Part shown: piece by piece, positions 7,716-17,322 of the stretch
Layout: the number at the start of each line of letters is the position of its first letter
Position numbering within the stretch: the first letter of the stretch is position 1
IMG/VR virus record: IMGVR_UViG_3300034073_002693
Location: 1-37,686 of that record
Source of the DNA: a virus
DNA: 37,686 nt
Direction: 5' to 3' (one strand)
Made by a program: the position numbers and the translations under genes
Notes under the pieces: model-generated
Database searches by the model: none
Told to the model about the DNA's origin: nothing
The model's input: the letters and a program-made list of their open reading frames with translations, nothing else

Positions 7716-10028
7716 TTAGGTAATTCCTGAATAACAAATTTGTGTGTTTGCCGAAAGTAAGTAACCTTGTGGACAAACTAAAGTCGTACCACTAATAGGA
7801 CAATCGGCACACATGTCAAATGTTAACCAAAGTTCTTTAGAGTTTAAAACTAAATTACTGTGTTTTTCATAAACACTAGATTGATTCCAATAGTCCGTAT
7901 ATCTCCAAGGGATGTCAGCGTCTAAGCTAGGCGCAAAAGTCCTATTTATAGTACCCTCACCATTTAAAGTACCAAAACTACCATCAGCCCTTTCTATCTC
8001 ATCAAAATCAGAAATACCTACGTTAGGTAACCCTGGGTTATAAACCCAAGATTTTTTATTGTCTATTACACGATTTAAATTAAACCCTGGACATTCTATG
8101 TTATTATAAACTAAAGATGGTACTTGACTAACACAATTAACTTGAATGTCGTCGATAAAAAAATCGTAATCACAGCAACAATTTAACCCTTGGTATATTT
8201 CAAGATTTAAACCAAAATTCAATGTCAAACCAGAAGTTGGTACCGTAGCTTTAAGTTGTACCCATGTATTAAAGTAGTCTGCCACAGAATCATATTCTTT
8301 TATTTGTGTTAGAGATTGGTTCAAAGAAGTATTTGTTGTACTAATCCTAGCCTTTATAGGGTTATTAATATTATAACAACAAGTTTTAGGTGTTAACTCA
8401 ATAGGTGTGGCAGTTTCCGCCTTAACTGCCGCTTTTTTTAATGTACTAGCGATTTCAATATTAGCCTGATTTATGGTTGGTTGTAAAACACCCGTATTAG
8501 GTGTTAAAGTGATATCACAAAATTGCCCTTCAATAACTATGGTGTCATCTACAGGTGGATCAGGTACTGGTTGACAAGGGTTTTGTGGTTTAGCAAAATA
8601 CAACCAAATAGAAATTTCCAAATCACTACCACAAGGTGGAACCTCCATTAAATCATTATTCAAACTAAAAGTTGCTGGTAAACAATCATCTTTTGGTGAT
8701 GCCAAACAATAAGGTGATTGCCAACTCCAGCCCAAATTAGGGTTATCTTTAATTATTCTGTTACAACAAGATTCACCTAATGATGTATTACTATCTTTTA
8801 ACGTTACTATTTGTATTGTATTGTTAAAAAAATCAAAAGTATTTACAACTTGTACTTGTGATAAATCTATTTCACATTGATCCACAACTGGTTTACACAT
8901 GCAATTACCACCACTAATAGTATCAGCAACAGTTCTTTGTGTGGATAAATTTTGGTCGGTTAAGTTAACCTCAACTCCGACAAGAATAGGGTTACTAACT
9001 GTTACAGTATCCCAATAACCACCATATTCATCACAAACACCTTTTGTCATTAAAATCGGTGTGTTTGTTATAGTACCAAAATTAACATGAAAACCACCTG
9101 TTACATTTAACGCATTAGATAAAATTAATCTTGCCTCAGTTAAGTCTTGTATTCCGTTATTATTACTGTCCGATGTACTATTAATATTTAATTTAATAAA
9201 ATTAATTTGTGTGGTAGTTAAACCTAAAGAGGGTCCTATAGATGAAAAATTGTTTATAAAAAAACTATACCCAGTTGGTGTTGAAATTAGATTCAAAAAA
9301 TCGTTTAAATTTTCAATACATTTGGGTTCATAGGTTTCTTCTATTGTTCCTTCACAAAAACATATACCATTTTTAAAAAATGTTTTACAACACTCTTGTG
9401 TTATTAGCTCACCATTTAATGTATTTACTGAAATTGTCTGTCCACTATTTGTGATTAAATCAACTACTTGTTGCCAAAGTATGGGTGAGGTTGTTGATAA
9501 ACTTTGTCCATTATGATTTGTTATGTAGGTATCATTCCACCAATCAAAATTAGTACAATCTATACAGGTGACTGATTCGGGACATGCGGGTATTAATTTA
9601 CAGGTTTTTCCGTCCCAATAATATTCTGACCCAATAGGTGGGGGACCCAATTGTTGATTTGTTTTTGAACAGCACTCTGGACCTTCTACACCCAAAACCT
9701 CACCATCCATAGTTATACTGTAAGGTCCAACACAACCACCAATATCACCTTTAATACCGGCTATAGGTATTTCAGATGAAATTTTAGCAAAATTTAATTC
9801 GTTACTTATGGTAGTTTTTTCTATCGTATAAACACAACAATCAGGGCAAGAATTTGTAGCTAACGAATTATAGTTGGTTGCTAAAGGATCTGTACAACCA
9901 TCTATTTTTATCCCATAAACACAACAATCAGGACAAGGGTTTGTTGCTGTTGGATCATAATTTGTTGCCAAAGGATCCATACAACCTATTTTATTAAAAA
10001 TCTCTCCTTGTAATATTATTTCTGTCAT
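7716..10028 (-). CDS. Cysteine-rich modular tail protein with GCxDPxATNY repeats
   Basis: 770 residues and very rich in cysteine. Residues 15-38 and 44-67 are tandem copies of GC(M/T)DPLATNY...ATN.CPDCCVY, which matches the 'GCTDPxAxNYxxxAxxxxxxCxY' repeat common in secreted Bacteroidota proteins. CC modules with a downstream Trp and Cys recur at 119-120, 213-214 and 421-422, and resemble those in the next gene upstream. Residues 287-298 (DSNNNGIQDLTE) look like a calcium-binding DxNxNGxxD loop. Residues about 590-745 form a lectin- or jelly-roll-like beta region that includes a CCC at 617-619. The start is the ATG after an A-rich leader. It is probably an extracellular tail fibre or adhesin-like appendage. 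Ligand unknown. Confidence 0.7.
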   Translation of the reverse strand: MTEIILQGEIFNKIGCMDPLATNYDPTATNPCPDCCVYGIKIDGCTDPLATNYNSLATNSCPDCCVYTIEKTTISNELNFAKISSEIPIAGIKGDIGGCVGPYSITMDGEVLGVEGPECCSKTNQQLGPPPIGSEYYWDGKTCKLIPACPESVTCIDCTNFDWWNDTYITNHNGQSLSTTSPILWQQVVDLITNSGQTISVNTLNGELITQECCKTFFKNGICFCEGTIEETYEPKCIENLNDFLNLISTPTGYSFFINNFSSIGPSLGLTTTQINFIKLNINSTSDSNNNGIQDLTEARLILSNALNVTGGFHVNFGTITNTPILMTKGVCDEYGGYWDTVTVSNPILVGVEVNLTDQNLSTQRTVADTISGGNCMCKPVVDQCEIDLSQVQVVNTFDFFNNTIQIVTLKDSNTSLGESCCNRIIKDNPNLGWSWQSPYCLASPKDDCLPATFSLNNDLMEVPPCGSDLEISIWLYFAKPQNPCQPVPDPPVDDTIVIEGQFCDITLTPNTGVLQPTINQANIEIASTLKKAAVKAETATPIELTPKTCCYNINNPIKARISTTNTSLNQSLTQIKEYDSVADYFNTWVQLKATVPTSGLTLNFGLNLEIYQGLNCCCDYDFFIDDIQVNCVSQVPSLVYNNIECPGFNLNRVIDNKKSWVYNPGLPNVGISDFDEIERADGSFGTLNGEGTINRTFAPSLDADIPWRYTDYWNQSSVYEKHSNLVLNSKELWLTFDMCADCPISGTTLVCPQGYLLSANTQICYSGIT
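9828..9986 (-). repeat. Two tandem GCxDPLATNY cysteine repeats (within the 770-aa gene)
   Basis: Two units of about 29 codons encode residues 15-38 and 44-67 of the tail protein. Each opens with GCxDPLATNY and ends with CPDCCVY. The DNA copies are similar but not identical (caatcagggcaag versus caatcaggacaag), so the duplication is not very recent. Confidence 0.8.
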
Positions 10029-10069
10029 TAACTATAAGTATTTTTTAATTGATTTTTTATCATTTTAAT

Positions 10070-13000
10070 TTAACAATTAGAACCTAATGGTGAACACTCA
10101 GTAGTAGGTGTAGGATAAGGATGTAAGTTATCAAATATATAGTAAGACGATGCTAAACTATAAGATGGTACCGGATTATTACTAGTGAAATCTAATTTAT
10201 AAAGAGTGTTATTATATTCAAAATAAATAAAGTTTTCGTAGATTCCAGGACTTGAAAAATTATTACTTATTTGTATTAAATTTGTAGGGGTAAGTAACGT
10301 ATTTAAACTAGCATCTAAATATAGTGGTGAGTTTAATGGTGTTTGACCTGGTTGTACATATAAAGTGGTTACTACGCCTGCTAACAAATTAGAAGTACCA
10401 TAAACTGTATTATAGATACCTACAAGACACTGTTGGTTATTTATACATTTGGTGGTGTTACCTAATTTTAATTGAGCTGGTACACTTTGTGGGGTACCGA
10501 TATTGTTGTTATATATTAAACATTTATTGGTCTCTGAATCCCATACAGCCTCACCAAATTGATTGTGATATAGTGTACAGCATTGTTGTGACAATGAATT
10601 ACCTTCATAAGTTACCTCAATAGGTGAGGTAGTTCCAATTAATTGGTATCCATTATTAATAGTGGATTCTCCGGTTACACTGTCATATATCATAACACCA
10701 GGACAAGAATAACACTTATCACCTTCACCAAAAGCATTACCAAACCAACCACCTATTTGTTCACAACATTGTTGTGATAAATCTAAACCATTAACATTTA
10801 CTATTTGATACTCATTAAGTTCTGTACCGTAATTAACTACTGTTGGGCATTTTGTACATTTTTGTAAATTTAAATCCCAATTAAACCCATAATCTACACA
10901 ACATTCTTGTAATAAATCATTGTTATTTGAGTCCTTAATAATAATACTTGAATTTTCAACAACCTCAATAAGATTATTAGGACATGAAGAACAATAAGAG
11001 TTCGAACCCGCAAAAGTTGAACCTGGTAAATCTAAGAATGTTGTTGTACCGTTTTGTGAAACCAATGTTATATTATTATTGTTTGAATCTACAGGTGATA
11101 CCCAATATTGGCCGTTTTGGTTACAACAGGATTCTGGTAATAAAGTGTTGTCTGGTTTTACCCAAACATGTGTTTTAGGATATACTTGTGACCCCGCACA
11201 AGGGTTAGGATTTGGTTTTAAACAATAGTTAACCCCATTTATGTTAGTTAACGTACCACCCCTCAATTCACAACAACCTTTATCTTTAATCACATTGTCT
11301 TGGTTATCTAAAATTAAACACCCGTAATTGTTAAAAAATGGTTCGTAAATGTTTGAAATAAAGTATGTAGCTTCAGAACCTATATTAGGTGAAGCGCCTA
11401 AACTAACAGCTAATTGTATTATTTGTGTTTGTGTCAAAGTAGATAAGTAATCGTCAACACTACATATTGTTTGTAAATAGTTTTCTGGTGGGCACCAATA
11501 ACAAGTATAATTAGATTGTATCACAATACCACCTGTATATGAGTTAAATAAATCGTTTGTTGAGTATGTTCTTAGTGTTGATACATTTTCTGTACCAATC
11601 TCAATAGGTGTCCCTGTGTTGGTGCTTGTCACATATAAACAATTTCTACCATCCCATGTAACATTAAAACCTAAATACGCTTTTGTACAACACTGTTGTG
11701 AAACAGTTTCATTTGTGTTAGAATCTAACACAACGTTATCAAATGATATTGACACTGATTCAGGGTTGGGGCAAGTTTGTGGTATAACACAATTTCTACC
11801 ATCCCATGTAACATTAAAACCTAAATACGCTTTTGTACAACACTGTTGTGACACTGTTTGATTTGTATTGGTATCTAACACCAATCCGTCAACAGATATC
11901 ATTAATTCGTTAGGTTTTGGGCATACTGGTGTGTTTGTATATGTCGGTAACCAATAGTTTTTACAACATAAAGAATTTGTTAAAGGTGGGTTATTTAAAG
12001 GATCTCTAACCCCTGTATTAACATACACAATGCCGTCTGACCCAAAAATTAATTGTTCTGTACAAGTATTACAAACATTTTTATTACCCGCAGTGAAACT
12101 AATTTTCATTGAAAAGGTGTCTCCACTAGGTCTAGCATAGTTTGGTGCATTATTACCCCCAACATAAGTTAACCCCGCAGAATTAACCACAACATTATTT
12201 ACAGAACCGTTATTTAAAGCGGTTGCATAACCAGTACCGTAGTAAGGTACTGGTAAACCATTTTGGTCAAAAATGAAAGTACCTTCATTGTAGTTGTTAA
12301 AATAATTTTTAGTAACAGTAACGAGTGTTGAAGCTGTTAGTAACTGATTGAAGTTAGGTGTGAAGCATTCAAATTGTGAAAAATAACTTTTACCGAAATC
12401 ATAAGGTCCTATATGTGGGTTATTACCAATAGTGGATTCATTCCCACCGTTATACCAAAAACCACCCATCTGAAAATAGTTACTTGTGGTTTCTGGTAAT
12501 ACTTTTGGGAAACCAAAATTATCAATTGGGTAGTCACTTAAGTTTAAAGAACCCATACCTGTTTTATCAAATATTTCTTGTATTTGTGTATAAACTTTTT
12601 GTATATCCAATCTGTTTTCCGCTAAATAAACATATTCATTTAGTGATATAACACATTGTGGTATTTTAAATAAATTAAAGAAAAATTCTATAACTTTCCT
12701 AGTACCTTTAGATTTGAACAACCACCACGCATTTATAACCAATCTTCTCCACAATTCTATATCTAATTCTTTTGCCGATAATGACCTTGAGTATCCACTA
12801 AAAGGTGTATTAAGTGAAGGTTTTATTTGTTCTGTTAAGTTAAAATTATCTGAACCAACAGTTAATAAAACATCAAAACCTAAATTTTTGGCCATCATTT
12901 TTATTAACTCATCGGAAGTATTATCAAGTTTGTTGTAAGTAACAACATTAGCGAACGATATGCCATCAATATATTTTTTAACCTCATCAAATTCTCTACC

Positions 13001-14101
13001 GTAAATTCTTAAAAGTTTTGAAACTTTCATACCGTAAGCTTCTTCACCTTCCCCTCCTACAGTACCCCCATTCGTATCGAACTCGTGAATAGATTCTGAA
13101 ACAAACCTTCTAGAAACTAAATCTGTTTTATTACTATCAAAATTAATGGCCGCATTTAATAATTGTTTAACATAAAATGCATAATCTGTAGTGTTAATAT
13201 CTATATTGTACCCATCACTAACTGGCCATGTAAAATTTTCTGTAGTTACATATCTTACACCATCACTTTCTTTTGGTACATCAAAAGATGAGGTGTATAT
13301 AGGCGTTGTTAATCTATTTAAAAGTACCTTTTCAAAATCTAATAGGTTTTCAAAAAATAACTGTACCTCTAAACTATTAGGTTTTAAATGGTAAGTTATT
13401 TGGCCAAAAGTGGATGCACTAAGGGTTGGGAACGGGTTACCTATTGTTTTAACAAAAATATATGGGTATGTGTCAGTAGAACCAGTATAACCAATTAAAG
13501 GGTACTCTGTATCACCACCTGTCCATATAACGTATTTATCGTAATTTAATTGTAAATTATAAATTTCGGTATCTAAGAAGTTATTACTATCAATAATCAA
13601 CTCAAAATTATTAGATACGACACTTTTTGGTATTAAGAATGTAGATGTATTGTCTCCGCCGTTATAATTAAAAGATAAAACTGTATTTACAGCGGTATTT
13701 GTATTTAAAAATGGGTCTAAAAATAAAGAACCTTTCCATTTTTGAATAATCTGTTCTATGGTTACTCTAACAAATTCTTGAAAGCTGCCGAAATAAACAT
13801 ACCTACTAATATTATAGGGGTCAAAATTTAACCTAATAAGTATTTCATTGGATAATAAAATTTCTGAAGTACTTTGTGAAAGGTTTAAATTATCTAAACT
13901 ATAATAGTCAGACCACTGCCCACCTAAGACAAAATTTTTATTTAATTTTCTATCTAAATTTGTCGTTATTTGAAAGTTACCAAAAGTAAAAAGTGAGACC
14001 CCGTCGGTAAATTGAAGTCCGACTAAGTTAGGTGAAAAATCACCCTCTCTTCTTTTGTAAGCTTCCGTTAGGGAACGAGGTGTTACTTTAACTGTTGCCA
14101 T
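10070..14101 (-). CDS. Baseplate protein: gpI-like N-terminal half fused to eight CC-type cysteine modules
   Basis: 1,343 residues. Residues about 360-490 look like a phage tail protein I (P2 gpI-like) segment: LLRIYGREFDEVKKYIDG, then MAKNLGFDVLL, then RLVINAWWLFKSKGTRKVIE and FFNLFKIP. This family joins the baseplate to tail fibres. From about 700 to 1200 the protein becomes a chain of cysteine modules, each with a double cysteine (CC at 712, 754, 804, 943, 992, 1067, 1112 and 1174), usually a downstream Trp and often a C-x2-CP ending. Two adjacent modules (751-771 and 801-821) are identical over 21 residues. The first half is ordinary tail sequence, so the C-terminal half looks like an acquired disulfide-rich stalk or adhesive region. 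The start is two bases after the preceding stop. Confidence 0.75.
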   Translation of the reverse strand: MATVKVTPRSLTEAYKRREGDFSPNLVGLQFTDGVSLFTFGNFQITTNLDRKLNKNFVLGGQWSDYYSLDNLNLSQSTSEILLSNEILIRLNFDPYNISRYVYFGSFQEFVRVTIEQIIQKWKGSLFLDPFLNTNTAVNTVLSFNYNGGDNTSTFLIPKSVVSNNFELIIDSNNFLDTEIYNLQLNYDKYVIWTGGDTEYPLIGYTGSTDTYPYIFVKTIGNPFPTLSASTFGQITYHLKPNSLEVQLFFENLLDFEKVLLNRLTTPIYTSSFDVPKESDGVRYVTTENFTWPVSDGYNIDINTTDYAFYVKQLLNAAINFDSNKTDLVSRRFVSESIHEFDTNGGTVGGEGEEAYGMKVSKLLRIYGREFDEVKKYIDGISFANVVTYNKLDNTSDELIKMMAKNLGFDVLLTVGSDNFNLTEQIKPSLNTPFSGYSRSLSAKELDIELWRRLVINAWWLFKSKGTRKVIEFFFNLFKIPQCVISLNEYVYLAENRLDIQKVYTQIQEIFDKTGMGSLNLSDYPIDNFGFPKVLPETTSNYFQMGGFWYNGGNESTIGNNPHIGPYDFGKSYFSQFECFTPNFNQLLTASTLVTVTKNYFNNYNEGTFIFDQNGLPVPYYGTGYATALNNGSVNNVVVNSAGLTYVGGNNAPNYARPSGDTFSMKISFTAGNKNVCNTCTEQLIFGSDGIVYVNTGVRDPLNNPPLTNSLCCKNYWLPTYTNTPVCPKPNELMISVDGLVLDTNTNQTVSQQCCTKAYLGFNVTWDGRNCVIPQTCPNPESVSISFDNVVLDSNTNETVSQQCCTKAYLGFNVTWDGRNCLYVTSTNTGTPIEIGTENVSTLRTYSTNDLFNSYTGGIVIQSNYTCYWCPPENYLQTICSVDDYLSTLTQTQIIQLAVSLGASPNIGSEATYFISNIYEPFFNNYGCLILDNQDNVIKDKGCCELRGGTLTNINGVNYCLKPNPNPCAGSQVYPKTHVWVKPDNTLLPESCCNQNGQYWVSPVDSNNNNITLVSQNGTTTFLDLPGSTFAGSNSYCSSCPNNLIEVVENSSIIIKDSNNNDLLQECCVDYGFNWDLNLQKCTKCPTVVNYGTELNEYQIVNVNGLDLSQQCCEQIGGWFGNAFGEGDKCYSCPGVMIYDSVTGESTINNGYQLIGTTSPIEVTYEGNSLSQQCCTLYHNQFGEAVWDSETNKCLIYNNNIGTPQSVPAQLKLGNTTKCINNQQCLVGIYNTVYGTSNLLAGVVTTLYVQPGQTPLNSPLYLDASLNTLLTPTNLIQISNNFSSPGIYENFIYFEYNNTLYKLDFTSNNPVPSYSLASSYYIFDNLHPYPTPTTECSPLGSNC
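11640..11851. repeat. 62-bp perfect direct repeat, 150-bp period
   Basis: Bases 11640-11701 and 11790-11851 are identical, and flanking sequence remains similar. The 150-bp period equals 50 codons, so the frame is kept and one cysteine module of the 1,343-aa protein is duplicated. The near identity points to a recent duplication. Confidence 0.92.
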
Positions 14102-14103
14102 TA

Positions 14104-15000
14104 TTATAATGTAGGTATGTTAGTTATAGTGTTAAAATCTTTAGTAAAATCAATGTTGTTTACTAACTGACGTACCTCATGTAGTGGTTCTCCTGTAAAT
14201 TGATCTTGAATTTCGTATAAATTGTATTGTTTATATATGTTATTACCAAAATCGTAAATAGTATATTTACCATCAGTTATAGACTTAATTTGATTTCCGT
14301 AAATACCGTAAGCTAAGGTTTCGATATCGTATTCAACCATGTCTATTTCTAATAAAATAGGGTTAAAAAAAGTGTTTGTTATTGAAATTTCTTGTCCCGG
14401 TACTCCAATATCTGGAAATTGATTTGGTCTGACATTAGGTGCGGAACTTGGTGTCAGTGTACAAAAAATTAGATTAGATGTGTCATTGAATCTGTATCTA
14501 ATAGCTTTTTGTGTTGTATTAGATATATTCGCATTTACCACTTCTGTTCTATTAGCTGAAGTTATTATTCTAAAAAAATTAGGGATTCTTTGTCCTGCTT
14601 CATTGTAATATTCTATACGATAACCAACTAAACTACTAGCGTCTTGTATGCCCAATTTATTTATATCTAAAATAATGCCTTTAACATCCGGAAAGGCCGC
14701 TAAAACACCACAATCTGTTATTGTAGTTCTAATTTCTCTAGGTTTTATTATAACAGAATAAATACCTTTTGCTGAAAAATTTGTTAAAGGTAGTTGTAAG
14801 TTATATAAACCATCAAATAATGGTATACCATTAGCTGTTGGTATTGGGTGATTAAATCTGGATATCACCTGACTAGGTGACAATTGTTGTAATGGTATCG
14901 TAGGTTTTACATCCCTAGATGGGGCATAAGTGTAATAAATTTCTATATCATCAGTCGTAACTGTAGCTGGTCTAACTATACCGTAATTTCCTGTAGCCAT
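14104..15000 (-). CDS. Tail/baseplate protein of unknown function
   Basis: 298 residues, mainly beta-type sequence with no membrane segment and only two cysteines. The N-terminus (MATGNYGIVRPATVTTDDIEIYYTY) and the segment FDGLYNLQLPLTNFSAKGIYSV suggest a compact globular virion protein. No catalytic motif is visible. It is translated in a tight cluster: its stop is two bases before the gpI-like gene and its ATG overlaps or abuts the upstream 147-aa gene. Unlike its neighbours it has no repeat or Cys module, which suggests a core baseplate part and not a surface appendage. Function is inferred from position only. Confidence 0.65.
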   Translation of the reverse strand: MATGNYGIVRPATVTTDDIEIYYTYAPSRDVKPTIPLQQLSPSQVISRFNHPIPTANGIPLFDGLYNLQLPLTNFSAKGIYSVIIKPREIRTTITDCGVLAAFPDVKGIILDINKLGIQDASSLVGYRIEYYNEAGQRIPNFFRIITSANRTEVVNANISNTTQKAIRYRFNDTSNLIFCTLTPSSAPNVRPNQFPDIGVPGQEISITNTFFNPILLEIDMVEYDIETLAYGIYGNQIKSITDGKYTIYDFGNNIYKQYNLYEIQDQFTGEPLHEVRQLVNNIDFTKDFNTITNIPTL

Positions 15001-15001
15001 T

Positions 15002-15445
15002 TTATGTTATTTGTTTTATGTTATAATATCCGTTTCTATAATTAGTTAATGTACCTAAATTTTTAATTTCTGAAAGTCTAGAATACCTTTCAAAAACAGC
15101 CAAATTCATTCTTTCTATAAATAGCTCGTTACTTACTTTTGGTGGGAAAACTAACCCCATTTTAGCCTCTTCTTTTATATCAAAAGTGTTTTGTCTATTA
15201 GGAAACGTAATGTAGGGTTCAAAATCATATCCGGAATAGTATGTAAAAAATTTTGTAACTAAAGTGGGGAATTCAGTTATATAATTTATGTCACCTATAG
15301 TATAAGATACCGAAGTTATTGCTGTTAAATTTGCTGGGTTATAATTTATATTTGTAACACCATTAACACCTATTTGATAGGGGTTGGTGTTACTGTATGT
15401 AGTAATTAAATCTAATTTTTGTGATGTAAATCCTGATATTATCAT
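15002..15445 (-). CDS. Small baseplate-block protein of unknown function
   Basis: 147 residues with no cysteine. A beta-rich N-terminal half is followed by a helical region (DIKEEAKMGLVFPPKVSNELFIERMNLAVFERYSRLSEI) and a Tyr-rich tail. The ATG overlaps the stop of the SprB-like gene (ATGA), so translation is probably coupled. The helical 'E-R-x-N-L-A-V-F-E-x-x-x-R-L-x-E-I' stretch would suit a subunit contact in a baseplate. I do not recognise the family. Confidence 0.62.
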   Translation of the reverse strand: MIISGFTSQKLDLITTYSNTNPYQIGVNGVTNINYNPANLTAITSVSYTIGDINYITEFPTLVTKFFTYYSGYDFEPYITFPNRQNTFDIKEEAKMGLVFPPKVSNELFIERMNLAVFERYSRLSEIKNLGTLTNYRNGYYNIKQIT

Positions 15446-17322
15446 ATTGTTAATGTAATACTAATAGGTCCAAATGTACAATTATTACTATCTGTTACCG
15501 TTACAGATATTGTTTGTCCATTACATGATATGTCTGAAGTTATAGATGTGGTTGGTAATCCGGATTGTCCAGGTCCAGACCATGTTATTGTATAAGGTGA
15601 TACACCACCATTTATATCGATAACAGCCTGTCTACAACTATCAGGGTTTATTCCACAAGCACAAGATCCGTCTTCAACAGAAATAACACCGTAACTAACA
15701 AATAACGGTAGAGGTGGTTGTGTCAAAGTAAATGTTGTTGTACCAGAACAATTTGGTATCGTGGAGTCTACTACTGTTAAAGTGTGTGTACCTGCTGATA
15801 TATTATTTATATTAACGTTTGTTGTAGGTCCTAAAGCCGTTGTTTTAAGTACACCGTCTATGTAATATTTAAAGGTGTTAGAACCAGTAGGTATTGTAGT
15901 AGGGTTTGTTGTATAAGATGTATTGACAGTTATGTTTTTAGTTCCATTAAAACATGTTATATTGTAACCATTTGTTGTGCTTATAGGATTTATATTAACA
16001 TTTAATAAAGGTTTTTGTTTTAAAACTACTGTTTGTGTAGGTCCGTTACAACCGTTACTATCTTGTATTGTAAATTGATATGTGGCAGCATCTAGATTAA
16101 ATAAATTATAAGGATTACTTATACTTAATTGATCTATTATAAGGTTATCCCTTATGACTGATACAATATATGGTGACTGACCACCAGAAGGTGATATTGT
16201 TATATTACCACTATCTGATCCGAAACAACCTATGTTATATGTGTTGGATCCAATAGGTATATTAGTTGAGCTAACTGTTAGATTCACGTTACTTAGTGAA
16301 GTGATGTTAATAGAGCTTATTGTGGATGTATTAGCAAAGCTATCTGATATTTGTACACTATAACAAGGTATGTTAGAAGGACAAGCCAATAAATTATTAA
16401 ATGTCGCGTTTCCAGTGGTTGTAATGGTATTGTTTACAGGCCCTGTTAGGACGTATGTATAACCATTAATACCACCTACAGCAGAAATTGTCATAGAACC
16501 GTCGTTACCACCAAAACAAGTAACATTTGTTGTGGTAAGAACCGTACCTGTTATAGGTGTTGGTTCTGTTATATTAAAAAATTGTGAAACGGTAGTATTA
16601 CTTGCATCAGTGATTTGGGCACTATACTGCCCAGCACATAAAGACGTTAAGCCGGTAATTGTTGTAGAAGGTCCGGCTAAAACTGTTGCGACCGTACCTA
16701 CAATAGAATACCATGTGTATGTGTAAGGTGGTTGACCGCCTAGGGTGGTTACACTTGCCGTACCATTACATCCACCAGGTGAAGTAACATTTGTTTGTGA
16801 ATCATTAGTTTCTAACAAAATTGATAATGATTGTGGTTGTGTTAAAAAATAGTTAGCATAAGTTGTGTTACAATTCGCATCAACAACTTTAATAGTATAA
16901 TTACCATAAGCTAAATTATTTATAGTTAAGTTACTGCTAGTAAAATTATTAGGTCCGGACCAACTTATTGTTTGTGGTCCAGGACAACCAACAATTGTTG
17001 CTGATATAGAACCATTATTTGCACCGTAAAATGTAATTGGTGTTGAGTTAAAACTTACTGTACAATTGTTTAAGGTTAAACAAGGTGTTTGTCCCGCACC
17101 TGTATTAGATAGATTCCACACACCAGAAAAATCCACTATTTCATAAACAGGATTTTCCACATCCGTGTATACACCAATATCTTCTAAATTTTGATTTAAA
17201 AAAACTGGAAAATATAAAGTGGTTGCTGTTATTAGGTATGATGAGGCTGTAATAGGTAAATTATTATTTATAACCCTATAATTTAAATCTTCATAACCAA
17301 CTTTTCTTTTATATATTTCCAT
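15442..17322 (-). CDS. Tail protein with six SprB-like adhesin repeats
   Basis: 626 residues. Residues 1-85 form a short phage-specific anchor. The rest is six tandem Ig-like modules of about 80-100 residues (about 86-164, 165-256, 257-344, 345-438, 439-538 and 539-626). Diagnostic parts include TCFGGNDGSMTISAVGG, GCFGSDSGNITISPSGG with SPYIVSV, and GGVSPYTITWSG, most modules ending in G-x-Y/H-x-x-x-V-x-D-x-x-x-C. This is the pattern of the SprB repeat of Flavobacterium gliding adhesins ('C-F-G-G-x-D-G-x-A...GG-x-x-P-Y-x-Y-x-W'). It is probably a tail fibre or decoration that contacts the host surface. Its start overlaps the preceding stop as TAATG and its stop overlaps the next start as ATGA. 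The assignment is by motif reading, not by a profile search. Confidence 0.75.
   Translation of the reverse strand: MEIYKRKVGYEDLNYRVINNNLPITASSYLITATTLYFPVFLNQNLEDIGVYTDVENPVYEIVDFSGVWNLSNTGAGQTPCLTLNNCTVSFNSTPITFYGANNGSISATIVGCPGPQTISWSGPNNFTSSNLTINNLAYGNYTIKVVDANCNTTYANYFLTQPQSLSILLETNDSQTNVTSPGGCNGTASVTTLGGQPPYTYTWYSIVGTVATVLAGPSTTITGLTSLCAGQYSAQITDASNTTVSQFFNITEPTPITGTVLTTTNVTCFGGNDGSMTISAVGGINGYTYVLTGPVNNTITTTGNATFNNLLACPSNIPCYSVQISDSFANTSTISSINITSLSNVNLTVSSTNIPIGSNTYNIGCFGSDSGNITISPSGGQSPYIVSVIRDNLIIDQLSISNPYNLFNLDAATYQFTIQDSNGCNGPTQTVVLKQKPLLNVNINPISTTNGYNITCFNGTKNITVNTSYTTNPTTIPTGSNTFKYYIDGVLKTTALGPTTNVNINNISAGTHTLTVVDSTIPNCSGTTTFTLTQPPLPLFVSYGVISVEDGSCACGINPDSCRQAVIDINGGVSPYTITWSGPGQSGLPTTSITSDISCNGQTISVTVTDSNNCTFGPISITLTI

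Noticed and set aside
11616-11861. Plus-strand open frame with two near-identical halves
   Set aside because: It is the antisense shadow of the duplicated cysteine module in the 1,343-aa gene.
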